This document shows positions 1 to 7,253 of a stretch of 17,016 bases of DNA, piece by piece. Positions within the stretch are counted from its first letter, which is position 1; each line of letters starts with the position of its first letter. The stretch is taken from contig JAAENB010000759.1 of the NCBI GenBank assembly GCA_024224995.1, forward strand, positions 1 to 17,016, given 5' to 3'. The notes below the pieces were generated by a model. It was not told the DNA's origin. It saw only the letters and a list, made by a program, of their open reading frames with translations, and made no database searches. The stretch comes from a bacterium. GTDB taxonomy: Bacteria > Spirochaetota > UBA4802 > UBA5550. The position numbers and the translations under genes were made by a program.

Positions 1-70
1 CTGCATCTGGCCTTGAAGTAGTATGGGCTCTTTGGGTTGTGAGGACTGTTTGAGCAACGCGAGTTCCGCA
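1..70. repeat. Direct repeat, left copy (about 70 bp)
   Basis: The first 70 bases recur at 16950-17016. By eye the copies differ by one 3-base gap and five substitutions over 67 aligned positions. Both start with ctgcatctggcc and end with gagttccgca. The central part (ctctttgggttgtgaggact) is identical, while the outer arm and the tip (caacgc versus cggagc) vary. The left copy forms the 5' half of the hairpin at 9-102. The family is not identified; it behaves like a dispersed palindromic intergenic repeat. Confidence 0.85.
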
Positions 71-102
71 GCAATCCAAAGAGCCCATACTACTTCAAGG
101 CC
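9..102. repeat. Long near-perfect hairpin element (about 94 nt)
   Basis: Bases 9-35 are perfectly complementary to 76-102 (27 bp, arms beginning GGCCTTGAAG and ending CTTCAAGGCC). Pairing continues inward through 36-40 with 71-75, with two G-T wobbles. It then resumes as GGACT (43-47) with AGTTCC (62-67), with one bulge. The apical loop is about 14 nt (48-61, gtttgagcaacgcg). Total pairing is near 37 bp, far longer than an intrinsic terminator, and no T-run follows. It sits about 50 bp upstream of jetB, where jetA would normally abut. It could be a REP/MITE-like repeat, a structured RNA or a processing site; nothing in the sequence decides which. Confidence 0.85.
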
Positions 103-152
103 CGCGCACAAGCAAAATTTAGTTTCTTGAGAGAACAGAAAGATAAAATAGT

Positions 153-797
153 ATGATAAAAGAAATTGCTAATATAACAAAACTTGATGACCATGAGCTG
201 GACCTGTTCAGGAAGTCGGTGAACGCTCTGTTTACGGGCTCATTTCTCATACGGAGCGTGGATAGCGACAGGGTTTTATTCCGGTTTGTTGTTTCCAATT
301 ATGAACTGTTTGAAGCCTATTTTGACTGCGCGGGCTGGAGCCTGCGCAAGGATGAAAACCTGGGGATTGTTTCATGGCATGGACCCAGGGCCGCGCGGCT
401 TAACCTGGGGCTTGAAGAAACCCTTTCGCTCCTGGTACTCCGGCTCCTCTATGAGGAGAGAAGAAATGATATACATCTTCACGACCATCCGGCAATTCAC
501 CAGCAGGATTTCCAGGAGCGGTACCGGGTAGTAACGGACCGGGTTTTGAAAAAGACCAGGCTCAGGGAAATATTACGGCGTTTCCAGGCCCTTAAGCTGG
601 TGCGGAATATGGGAGACGAAACCAACCCCGAAACTCTCATACTCCTCTACCCCACGCTGGCCTTTGCCCTGGATGGACAGAGTATTGACGATATTCACAG
701 CCATCTTGAGACCCTGGGCAAACAGGAAGACCGGGAAGACGATACCGCAGCGGAAACGATGGAAGGTCCGGAGGACGAAGATGCTCATACTAAGTAA
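153..797 (+). CDS. jetB: Wadjet subunit JetB (DUF4194, MukE/MksE-like)
   Basis: This 214-residue protein matches the DUF4194 JetB pattern. An N-terminal helical region (about residues 15-75) is followed by the glycine/tryptophan segment around 60-78. A conserved stretch then holds an LNLGLEE motif and LLVLRLLYEER (about 85-105), followed by a winged-helix-like part (about 120-175). The tail from about 190 is acidic and low in complexity. In Wadjet, JetB bridges the kleisin JetA and the SMC protein JetC, like MukE/MksE in condensins. The ATG at 153 has only a weak ribosome site (gagagaacag at 129-138), and no clear promoter lies between the hairpin and this start, so read-through from upstream is plausible. 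The 3' end overlaps jetC by 17 nt. Identification rests on recognised family pattern plus the adjacent jetC and jetD. Confidence 0.85.
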   Translation: MIKEIANITKLDDHELDLFRKSVNALFTGSFLIRSVDSDRVLFRFVVSNYELFEAYFDCAGWSLRKDENLGIVSWHGPRAARLNLGLEETLSLLVLRLLYEERRNDIHLHDHPAIHQQDFQERYRVVTDRVLKKTRLREILRRFQALKLVRNMGDETNPETLILLYPTLAFALDGQSIDDIHSHLETLGKQEDREDDTAAETMEGPEDEDAHTK

Positions 798-3700
798 AGT
801 GCGCCTTATTAATTGGCATTTTTTTACGGACTCCGTTATTGATATACAAGAAACAACCCTTTTTGCCGGGGATAACGCTTCGGGAAAATCAACTATTATT
901 GACGCCATACAATACGCCCTGGTGGCCAACATCCGAAAGATAAAATTCAACGCTGCCGCAGCAGACAAAAAAGGAAGCCGAACCCTTGAAAGTTACTGCC
1001 GCTGTAAAATAGGTTCCGAAACTCTTTCGTACGTCCGTGATGATACTATAACACATGTTATGCTTCAGTTCGAGAATAACGCCGTCCCCAATGACCCAAG
1101 AGTTTTTTGCGCCGGTATTATGGTAGAAGCCTTTAAAGAAAAGGGCGATACCAACGAGCATCTCTGGGTACTTGAATCGGGCAGGATTGAAGAGGTGGAA
1201 GTCTATTCAGGGGAGACGTTTTTAACACCTTCGGAGTTTAAGGAACGGCTTAAAAGAATTAATGGCGTCATATCGGCTTCCAAACGGGATTATAATTCAA
1301 AACTGACCCACCTGCTGGGAGTTCACAGAAGAAATACCGATTTTAACCCCTACCTGGAAGCGGTTATCCGTGCCGTGAATTTTACTCCTTTTTCATCGGT
1401 AGACCGTTTCGTATGCGATTATATTCTTGATGAGCGCCAGGTGGATATCTCGGCAATGAGGGAGAACCTGGCTAACTACAAAGAGGCGGAGAAAGAGGCT
1501 GGACTCATCGGGAAGAAGATTGACGCCCTTGAAGAGATAGAGAAAGCCCATAATGAAATGGAACAGGTTAAGAAACAGATCATTATGCAGGAATATTTTA
1601 AGAAGCGCATTGACCTTGAACTCTGCCGGGAAGACCTGGCAAAAACCGCTCTTGAACATGAAGAGGCTTCTTCGCGGCTTCATCGTCTGGAAGAGGCGAT
1701 TCAACAGGCCCGGGAACAAAAGGGACGGAAGGAAAGTCTTCTCCGTGAAACCCAGGCTGCTCTGTACCGTAATGATGAACACGCTCTTTTTACGCGTCTC
1801 CAGGGCATGCAGGAAGAGATGGCGCAAAAACTGAAATATGAGAATGAGCGGTTTAATAAGTACCGGCTTTTCCGGCAGCAATCGGAAACACTCCTGGGGA
1901 GAACTCTGGATGAATCGCCGGAAAGGGAAATTGAAATCCTTGAAAAAGAAAAAGGAGGGATACTGGATGAACGCGCGTCTCTCAAAATTGAAGCGGCAAG
2001 CTTGAAATCGGAGCTGGGCGACAGGAAGAGAGAGCTTGAGGATCTGGAAAAGGGAATTCTCCGGTATCCTGAAAGTACTATGGCCTTAAAAAAAGCTCTT
2101 GCCAACGCGGGTATTAACGCGCAAATATTCGCCGACCTTCTGGATGTTACAGACGAATTATGGCAAAACGCCGTTGAAGGCTGGCTCAATACCCAGCGGT
2201 TTAATATTCTTGTTCCCGAAAGAGATTTTCAAAAGGCAATCGAGGTCTATAATAACCTGCCGAAATCGGTTCACGGCGTGGGGATTCCCAACCTGGACAA
2301 GATGAAGAACTCGGAAATAACTCCCGGTTCTCTCGCTGAGATTGTAACCACTTCATCTCCGGCTGCTCGTCGTTATGCTGCCTATCTTCTTGGTGATGTA
2401 ATAATGGCGTCAATTGCTACGCTCCGTGACCATAAGCGCGCCATTTCCAAAGAATGCATGCGTTACTCCGCGTACACCGCAAGCAGAATAGCGGAGCATG
2501 TTTATTCACGCTGGTTTATTGGTAAACAGGCCCGATTGAAGCGTATGGAAACATTGCAAAAAGAAATTGCTGCTCTTCGGGATGAGCTGGAAAGCGTTGA
2601 AAAATGGATAAAAGATATTAATGAAAAGGAAGATATCTTGCGCAGGGTAATAGAAAGCCTTTATGAGCAGAAAGGTTTAAAGAGCGCCGAAGAAAATATA
2701 GCGGTCCTGAAAAAAGAACAGGATGAAATTGAACAACAGATTTTAGCTATTGATACCGATTCTTTTAAAGACCTCCAGGTCCAGGTTGCTTCCTTTATGG
2801 CTGCGATTAAAGAACATGAAGAAGATATTATTAATTATACTAAAGAATCCGGCTCCCTGGAAACGAAGATTGATCGCCTTTCAATTGAAATTGACCGCTT
2901 AAAAGAGAACGAGGCGCGCCTGGCGCAGGATTTTGATCGTTTTGAACATGAGTATCTTAATCTCAGTGATGATTTTGAAAAGTACTATAAAGAAAGAACC
3001 GGGAAAAGCGCTCTACGGGAAATCCAGTTAAACTACGAGTCTGCAATGAAAGGCTTTGCTACGCGTCTGGAAAAAGTCAGGGAAACGTTGCGAAAATTCA
3101 AAAATAATTATAACCGGGATTTTACTGTTTATATGAGCGTGGATACTGAAAATTCCGATGAATTTATCGCTCTTTTAAAAAAATTCAAGGAGACGGAGCT
3201 TCCCTCGTACGAGGAAAAAATTATTCGGGCACGACTTGACGCTGAAAAACAATTCAAAGATCACTTTGTGTCCCGCTTAAATGAATATATTACCGAAGCC
3301 CGTGAGAGTTTTTCCGAACTCAACCATACACTCAAAATCATCAGCTTTGGCCAGGACCAGTACCGCTTTTCCATTGAAGAACAACAGGAGAAAAGAAAGA
3401 TTTTAAATGTCATAAAAAAAGCCGCAGAGATTGCCGAAACAAAAGACACCCTGTGGGAACAGCTCACTTCCCCTGAGGAGCATGCCAATGTTGAAAAACT
3501 CTTTAACGCCATTCTTGATAATGATCTTGACTCTCCCGAGGTTCGCGATATTTGCGATTACCGCCAGTATTTTAACTATGATATTAGAATTAAACATACC
3601 GGCACCATTGACGAGAAAAGCGGGAAACCCCTTGAGTCTTCTTTGAGCAAGGTGCTCCGTGAAAAATCCGGGGGTGAATCCCAGACTCCTTATTACGTTG

Positions 3701-3972
3701 CCATTGCCGCCGGTTTTTACCGCTTTTACAAAGAGGAACCCGGCGCTGTCCGGCTTGTCCTCTTCGACGAGGCGTTTAACAAAATGGATGACGATAGAAT
3801 TGGTACCACTATTGGTTTTTTCAAAAAACTGAAGATGCAGGTTATTACCGCGGTACCCACGGAAAAAATTGAAACTATCGCCCCCCATATGGATAAAACT
3901 AACCTTGTTATTCGCCGCAACTATAACACGGTTGTTCGAGACTACGAGGTGTTAAATGATTCGGCAGGATGA
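781..3972 (+). CDS. jetC: Wadjet SMC-like ATPase JetC (COG4913 type)
   Basis: This 1063-residue ABC/SMC-family ATPase is the motor of the Wadjet anti-plasmid complex, which extrudes DNA loops and directs cleavage of closed circular plasmids. The start at 781 has GGAGG at 770-774 with six-base spacing. It yields the family N-terminus (MLILSKVRLINWHFF) directly before Walker A GDNASGKST (residues 30-38). The reading frame stays open upstream to 664, but that part is not JetC-like. Long charged coiled coils (about 270-420 and 590-850) flank a hinge-like region (about 430-580). The ABC signature SGGESQ is at 963-968, and the Walker B strand LVLFDEAF has its Asp-Glu at 996-997. All ATPase motifs are intact and the length is normal for the family. 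The gene overlaps jetB by 17 nt and jetD by 17 nt, implying translational coupling and a fixed stoichiometry. Confidence 0.95.
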   Translation: MLILSKVRLINWHFFTDSVIDIQETTLFAGDNASGKSTIIDAIQYALVANIRKIKFNAAAADKKGSRTLESYCRCKIGSETLSYVRDDTITHVMLQFENNAVPNDPRVFCAGIMVEAFKEKGDTNEHLWVLESGRIEEVEVYSGETFLTPSEFKERLKRINGVISASKRDYNSKLTHLLGVHRRNTDFNPYLEAVIRAVNFTPFSSVDRFVCDYILDERQVDISAMRENLANYKEAEKEAGLIGKKIDALEEIEKAHNEMEQVKKQIIMQEYFKKRIDLELCREDLAKTALEHEEASSRLHRLEEAIQQAREQKGRKESLLRETQAALYRNDEHALFTRLQGMQEEMAQKLKYENERFNKYRLFRQQSETLLGRTLDESPEREIEILEKEKGGILDERASLKIEAASLKSELGDRKRELEDLEKGILRYPESTMALKKALANAGINAQIFADLLDVTDELWQNAVEGWLNTQRFNILVPERDFQKAIEVYNNLPKSVHGVGIPNLDKMKNSEITPGSLAEIVTTSSPAARRYAAYLLGDVIMASIATLRDHKRAISKECMRYSAYTASRIAEHVYSRWFIGKQARLKRMETLQKEIAALRDELESVEKWIKDINEKEDILRRVIESLYEQKGLKSAEENIAVLKKEQDEIEQQILAIDTDSFKDLQVQVASFMAAIKEHEEDIINYTKESGSLETKIDRLSIEIDRLKENEARLAQDFDRFEHEYLNLSDDFEKYYKERTGKSALREIQLNYESAMKGFATRLEKVRETLRKFKNNYNRDFTVYMSVDTENSDEFIALLKKFKETELPSYEEKIIRARLDAEKQFKDHFVSRLNEYITEARESFSELNHTLKIISFGQDQYRFSIEEQQEKRKILNVIKKAAEIAETKDTLWEQLTSPEEHANVEKLFNAILDNDLDSPEVRDICDYRQYFNYDIRIKHTGTIDEKSGKPLESSLSKVLREKSGGESQTPYYVAIAAGFYRFYKEEPGAVRLVLFDEAFNKMDDDRIGTTIGFFKKLKMQVITAVPTEKIETIAPHMDKTNLVIRRNYNTVVRDYEVLNDSAG

Positions 3973-5140
3973 GCCCGAGCCCCGCGGCCCCAGCTCTATG
4001 GAAAAAAAGATCCTCTCTGTCTTTGCTGATTTTTTCCCTTCTTCGGCTCATTACCGGGGCGGGCAAAAGCTCCGCAAGGCCCGGTGGGAGAGTATTTTTC
4101 CCGCGATTGACAGTTCTGTTGAAGTTAAAGAAAGTTTTCTCGCTGCTGTTGATTCCCTGGTTACGGTTGGAGTTCTCTCAGTGAAATGGGTCCGCTTCAG
4201 GGAACACGATAAGGTTCTTGCTCTCTTCCTGGAAGACCCGGTTAAACTCTATTTGTTGCTGCAAGAACCGTACCCTCACGATGTGCGCCTTAATGAGCTG
4301 GAAATACTTCGTTCTTACAAACCCGCTAATGATATTGCCAAAAAGACAACAGTCTTTTTGGCGGATAAACTTGAAAAAATGGAACCGGTTTCTTTAAGTG
4401 GAAGCGAGCACCTTAAAGAGCTTCTAACCTGTGTATCATTAAGCCCGGCAGAAACGATCCATTGTACCATGCGCGCGCTCAGTGTCCGCCTTTTTAATGA
4501 TTCTAAACGCCTGGAATCCATCCTGCCGGGGTTCGACAAAATCACGTCCGCTGCTGCCGGTGTTGCCCTGAGCGATTTCCTGGGCCTGGACAGATCCTTT
4601 CCCGAGACCGCCATTTTCGGCTCCATGGAGATAATTTTTAAGGATGGGCGCAGGTGGCCCTGCAAGAATTCCATGATTACCCTGCCGCTTGAGACGGCAA
4701 AACAAATCGACAGGATTGTTTGGCCTTCCCCGGATTCTAAGATTTTGTCGGTGGAGAATAAAGAAAATTTTTATTCTCTTTCGTCGTCGCTCACCGGCTT
4801 TGACGGGTTTGTTTTTTGCGGGGGGCATTTGAATTCTGCGGATAGGATTTTTTTTGAGTGTCTTGAAAAAGGAGAGGGGAAGTTTTTTCATTTTGGAGAT
4901 CTTGATCCCGATGGGCTTATTATTTTTCAAGAGATTGATGAGCTGCTTAAAGGGAGGCTCGCGCCCTTTTTTATGAATGTGGAGACTTATGAGAAGTACC
5001 GGGTTCATGGATATGAGCTTTCGCCAGGGGCGATGAAGCGGTTAGAGTTGGTGAAGAGTGAAAAGGTGAGCGGGGTTGCCGATGCTGTTCGAGAATGGGG
5101 AAAGGGAGTGGAGCAGGAAGTGGTTGATGTTAGTTGTTAA
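3956..5140 (+). CDS. jetD: Wadjet nuclease JetD (DUF3322 plus DUF2220, TOPRIM)
   Basis: This 394-residue protein is the expected length for JetD, the nuclease subunit that cuts plasmid DNA once the JetABC motor has stalled around a small circle. The N-terminal half (about 1-200) is the DUF3322-like arm and winged-helix region, and the C-terminal half is a TOPRIM fold. The catalytic TOPRIM glutamate is visible as E267 in SVENKENF. The metal-binding acidic cluster is GDLDPDG with D315, D317 and D319. The protein ends with the EQE-containing tail typical of the family, so it looks complete and active. The ATG at 3956 follows GAGGT (3946-3950) and overlaps the end of jetC by 17 nt. A second in-frame ATG at 3998 is possible but lacks a comparable ribosome site. 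A short AT-only palindrome follows at 5143-5160, with no GC-rich terminator. Confidence 0.93.
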   Translation: MIRQDEPEPRGPSSMEKKILSVFADFFPSSAHYRGGQKLRKARWESIFPAIDSSVEVKESFLAAVDSLVTVGVLSVKWVRFREHDKVLALFLEDPVKLYLLLQEPYPHDVRLNELEILRSYKPANDIAKKTTVFLADKLEKMEPVSLSGSEHLKELLTCVSLSPAETIHCTMRALSVRLFNDSKRLESILPGFDKITSAAAGVALSDFLGLDRSFPETAIFGSMEIIFKDGRRWPCKNSMITLPLETAKQIDRIVWPSPDSKILSVENKENFYSLSSSLTGFDGFVFCGGHLNSADRIFFECLEKGEGKFFHFGDLDPDGLIIFQEIDELLKGRLAPFFMNVETYEKYRVHGYELSPGAMKRLELVKSEKVSGVADAVREWGKGVEQEVVDVSC

Positions 5141-5142
5141 TG

Positions 5143-5160
5143 AATTTTTTTTAAAAAATT
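5143..5160. repeat. AT-only palindrome after jetD
   Basis: AATTTTTT at 5143-5150 and AAAAAATT at 5153-5160 form an 8+8 inverted repeat with a two-base centre, three bases after the jetD stop. It contains no G or C, so it is a weak terminator at best. It may act as an AT-rich upstream element for the promoter that follows. Confidence 0.3.
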
Positions 5161-5170
5161 AGTTATTATC

Positions 5171-5203
5171 TTGACAACATTACGGGTGTTTAGTAAACAT
5201 AAT
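5171..5203 (+). promoter_or_regulatory. Promoter of the sigma-like gene (consensus -35)
   Basis: A perfect TTGACA lies at 5171-5176. No -10 fits well: TAAACA at 5194-5199 has the ideal 17-bp spacing but a weak match, while CATAAT at 5198-5203 matches better but with 21-bp spacing. The gene start follows at 5250. A weak -10 overlapped by a palindrome fits a promoter that needs a regulator. Confidence 0.45.
5187..5199. promoter_or_regulatory. Candidate operator, perfect 6+6 palindrome
   Basis: TGTTTA (5187-5192), a central g and TAAACA (5194-5199) form a perfect inverted repeat. It sits between the TTGACA -35 and the -10 region ahead of the sigma-like gene, where a dimeric repressor would block RNA polymerase. 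No matching regulator family is recognised. The sigma-like protein itself or a distant regulator could bind here. Confidence 0.45.
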
Positions 5204-5249
5204 AAAAGCACGATGATGCTTGAATAATTACTATGCAGGGGAGCGTAAA

Positions 5250-5861
5250 ATGTCAAATTCTAATAATTTAAAAGATAAGTCCGATCTGGAACTCTGTTTG
5301 CACTATCGGAAAAATCCGGATGATAGATTCTACAATGAAATTTTTCAAAGATATAAACCTTCGGTAAAAAAACAAACTTTCCTGGTATTCAACAGACTTC
5401 GACGGTACGGATTAGAGCGAGATGAGGTATATAATGATTTGTTGCTCATTCTTGCCAGGGCAATGTTTAGTGTGGAATATGATAAGATTAGAAAGAAAGA
5501 AACGTTTCGCTTCAATATTATTTTTCAACAAAATGTTGCATGGTATATTCTGGATAAACTGAAGTGGTATAATGCCGCGAAAAGAAAAACTTCCGGTTTT
5601 ATTTTTGTTGGTGGTATAGATAATGATTTTTTATATTTTCAAAGAGGATATAAGAGGTATGAAGATAGTGCTGAGGATGTTTTTTTCGGAAAGGAATTAT
5701 ATGAAATGCTGGATAAATCACTGGATGAACAAGAAAGCCTTTTTTTGAGTATGTTGCTTAATCGTTATTCACTTCAGGAGATTGGGGAGAAGTTAGGCAT
5801 TAATAATCCCTATTATTTTAGTGAAAAATTAAAGAGGAAGTGTAAGAAGGTTATGAATTAG
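5250..5861 (+). CDS. Sigma-70-like (ECF-type) RNA polymerase sigma factor, probable
   Basis: This 203-residue protein starts at ATG 5250 behind AGGGGAG (5237-5243, spacing six). The frame extends to a TTG at 5220, but those ten codons overlap the ribosome site. Residues 10-110 have the helical layout of sigma region 2: an acidic opening helix (DLELCLHYRK), then IFQRYKPSVK, and the aromatic/basic stretch VAWYILDKLKW followed by KRKT. Residues 145-203 resemble region 4, ending in a helix-turn-helix (about 173-201: YSLQEIGEKLGI, then EKLKRKCKK). Between them (115-145) lies an aromatic-rich linker not typical of ECF factors. It could be a divergent ECF sigma or a phage- or element-borne transcription factor. 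No anti-sigma gene is next to it. The promoter carries TTGACA and a palindrome, so expression is likely controlled. It shares a strand with jetBCD but has its own promoter. Confidence 0.55.
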   Translation: MSNSNNLKDKSDLELCLHYRKNPDDRFYNEIFQRYKPSVKKQTFLVFNRLRRYGLERDEVYNDLLLILARAMFSVEYDKIRKKETFRFNIIFQQNVAWYILDKLKWYNAAKRKTSGFIFVGGIDNDFLYFQRGYKRYEDSAEDVFFGKELYEMLDKSLDEQESLFLSMLLNRYSLQEIGEKLGINNPYYFSEKLKRKCKKVMN

Positions 5862-5867
5862 ATTAAC

Positions 5868-5945
5868 CGGATCCCTCCATGAGTAAATCGACCAGGAATA
5901 AGACATGGTTTTTTTTGTGCCTGGTTGATTTAAAGGATGGACCCG
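5868..5945. terminator. Convergent-gene hairpin, probable bidirectional terminator
   Basis: Bases 5885-5896 (AAATCGACCAGG) pair with 5920-5931 (CCTGGTTGATTT), a 12-bp stem with one G-T wobble. Around it, 5868-5879 and 5934-5945 add an imperfect outer stem (ccgg-atcc-ctcc against ggatgg-accc-gg). The 23-nt loop holds a run of eight or more T. The hairpin fills the gap between the convergent sigma-like gene (stop 5861) and radical SAM gene (stop 5956). It could serve both directions, though neither side has the usual T-run directly after the stem. Confidence 0.5.
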
Positions 5946-5955
5946 GCTGCCGGAA

Positions 5956-7047
5956 TCAATACCCTCCCGTCTTATTTTCACACAAAGTTACTTCCGGACG
6001 TAACGGGCACCCTCCCATACAATTTCTTTTTTTATCACACTTCGGACATGAACGTTGCAATATGGACCTGAATTTTTTAAACCTGTTGCTGTTCCACGCT
6101 TCTTCAATTGTATTCTGATTTAAATCCACACCATACTTCATTTTTCGGTCAAAAGAACATGGCGTCATTTTCATCCCCGCGCTGATGTAGCATGAAAACC
6201 GTCCGCCTTCACAGGGCTCTATTGACGCCGGTTCTATTGCCGGTGCGTAATTTAATAAGCCCGGTACTGTACAGCTGTCGAAACCTATCTTAAACGGATA
6301 TTTCCTGCCTACTGCCTGGTCAAAAAAACGTTTTAGTATACTGCTTTCTGTTGTGAGCACATTACTCCGCGTTCCCTGGCCTACGGGCTTATGCAGGAGA
6401 AAAATTATTGCGTTAATCCTTTGGGGAAACAGATTTTCACGCAGCCGGTGTGTGGCATCGGCTATGCTATTCTTTGACAGCACATAATGAATGTTTGTTT
6501 TTACTCCCTTTCGAATTAATTTATCTATTGCTTCATAGGTGTACCGGTTGCGATAGAATGAGACTGCTGCTGCTCCGGCATATTTTGCCGTTATTGCAGC
6601 CTCATTATCGGTAAGGGCCAGGCCGCTTGTGGTGTAGGTGGGTGTCACGGAATTGCGTCGGCTGTATTCCAATATCTCTTCGAAGTGTTCGTGCTTGTTC
6701 GGGTCTCCCCTGCCTCCCAGGGCGCACTGAAATGTTTTCCCTTTTACCTGGTCAATGATCTTTTTAAAGTTTTCCAGGGGCATGTTTTTTTCCCGCGCGC
6801 TTAATCCGTCCTGGTAACATTCCACCCCGGAGCGTATACATAACCCGCTTGCTCCATGTGAACATGTTCCCATTATCCCGATATCTATTAACGACGGTAT
6901 GCTTCTCATAAAGGGATCTATTCCCGTGTCTATTGTGTTGTTCTTTAGTATGCCTGTTCTAAAGTAGAACCCGGTGTTGGGATTGTACAGCTCTTTGAAG
7001 TTGTTCCTGCTATCGTGCCAGGCGGTTTGTGCTAAGTTTGTTTTCAT
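5956..7047 (-). CDS. Radical SAM/SPASM domain protein, atypical cysteine motif
   Basis: This 363-residue protein probably generates a 5'-deoxyadenosyl radical from S-adenosylmethionine using a 4Fe-4S cluster, plus auxiliary clusters in a SPASM-type tail. The cluster motif is not the usual CxxxC(x)xC: it reads C62-x7-C70-x6-C77 inside IDIGIMGTCSHGASGLC. A glycine-rich ALGGRGDP (109-116) follows where the SAM-binding GGE-like motif belongs. Then comes a TTSG strand and a strongly conserved-looking core (VSFYRNRYTYEAID, KTNIHYVLSKNS, IFLLHKPVGQGT, FKIGFDSCTVPG). The C-terminal third is cysteine-rich (CEGGRFSCYIS, TPCSF, CPKCDKKRNCMGGCPL, TLC), as in SPASM proteins. From memory, similar proteins with the same spacing occur in other anaerobes, but I know no substrate. 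No RiPP precursor-like small ORF was found next to it. The ATG at 7047 has only a weak GAGAAC ribosome site. Confidence 0.85.
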   Translation of the reverse strand: MKTNLAQTAWHDSRNNFKELYNPNTGFYFRTGILKNNTIDTGIDPFMRSIPSLIDIGIMGTCSHGASGLCIRSGVECYQDGLSAREKNMPLENFKKIIDQVKGKTFQCALGGRGDPNKHEHFEEILEYSRRNSVTPTYTTSGLALTDNEAAITAKYAGAAAVSFYRNRYTYEAIDKLIRKGVKTNIHYVLSKNSIADATHRLRENLFPQRINAIIFLLHKPVGQGTRSNVLTTESSILKRFFDQAVGRKYPFKIGFDSCTVPGLLNYAPAIEPASIEPCEGGRFSCYISAGMKMTPCSFDRKMKYGVDLNQNTIEEAWNSNRFKKFRSILQRSCPKCDKKRNCMGGCPLRPEVTLCENKTGGY

Positions 7048-7081
7048 TGTTGTTCTCGTTTTTATTAGTTATGTTGGTTAA

Positions 7082-7110
7082 ATAATAGTATGATGCGGGT
7101 GTTTGGGCAA
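7082..7110 (-). promoter_or_regulatory. Promoter of the radical SAM gene
   Basis: Read on the minus strand: TTGCCC (7110-7105), a 17-bp spacer, then TATTAT (7087-7082). The -10 matches at five of six positions and the -35 at four of six. The transcript would begin about 30 nt before the ATG at 7047. Confidence 0.5.
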
Positions 7111-7190
7111 GTTGTTTTTGGTTTGTGCGGGGATAAAAAGTTTTAATGAATATTGATAAGGTTTTTTTGGGGTAGTTTTTTATTTTTTGT

Positions 7191-7219
7191 TTGTTTATGG
7201 GAACTCCGTGTTATATATC
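7191..7219 (+). promoter_or_regulatory. Possible promoter of the 178-residue gene
   Basis: TTGTTT at 7191-7196 and TATATC at 7214-7219 are separated by 17 bp, each a partial consensus match. The start codon at 7254 is about 35 bp downstream. The region is AT-rich, so chance matches are likely. Confidence 0.3.
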
Positions 7220-7253
7220 TGACAATTATTTTTTTATAAATTGGAGGATTGTA

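Noticed and set aside
9..102. Hairpin as an integron attC site
   Set aside because: No convincing RYYYAAC/GTTRRRY core pair was found and the genes have their own promoters on mixed strands.
9..102. Hairpin as a retron msr-msd or other RNA gene
   Set aside because: No reverse transcriptase gene is in the window and no priming guanosine context or second inverted repeat could be defined.
664..780. Upstream extension of the jetC frame to an ATG at 664
   Set aside because: The extra 39 codons overlap jetB coding sequence, lack JetC-like sequence, and the ATG at 781 has a GGAGG at ideal spacing and gives the family N-terminus.
5879..6118. Plus-strand ORF across the convergent hairpin
   Set aside because: It lies antisense to the 3' end of the radical SAM gene and its first part is the hairpin itself.
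7048..7253. RiPP precursor peptide for the radical SAM enzyme
   Set aside because: No small ORF with a ribosome site and Cys-rich or repetitive core was seen on either strand here or in the 5862-5955 gap.
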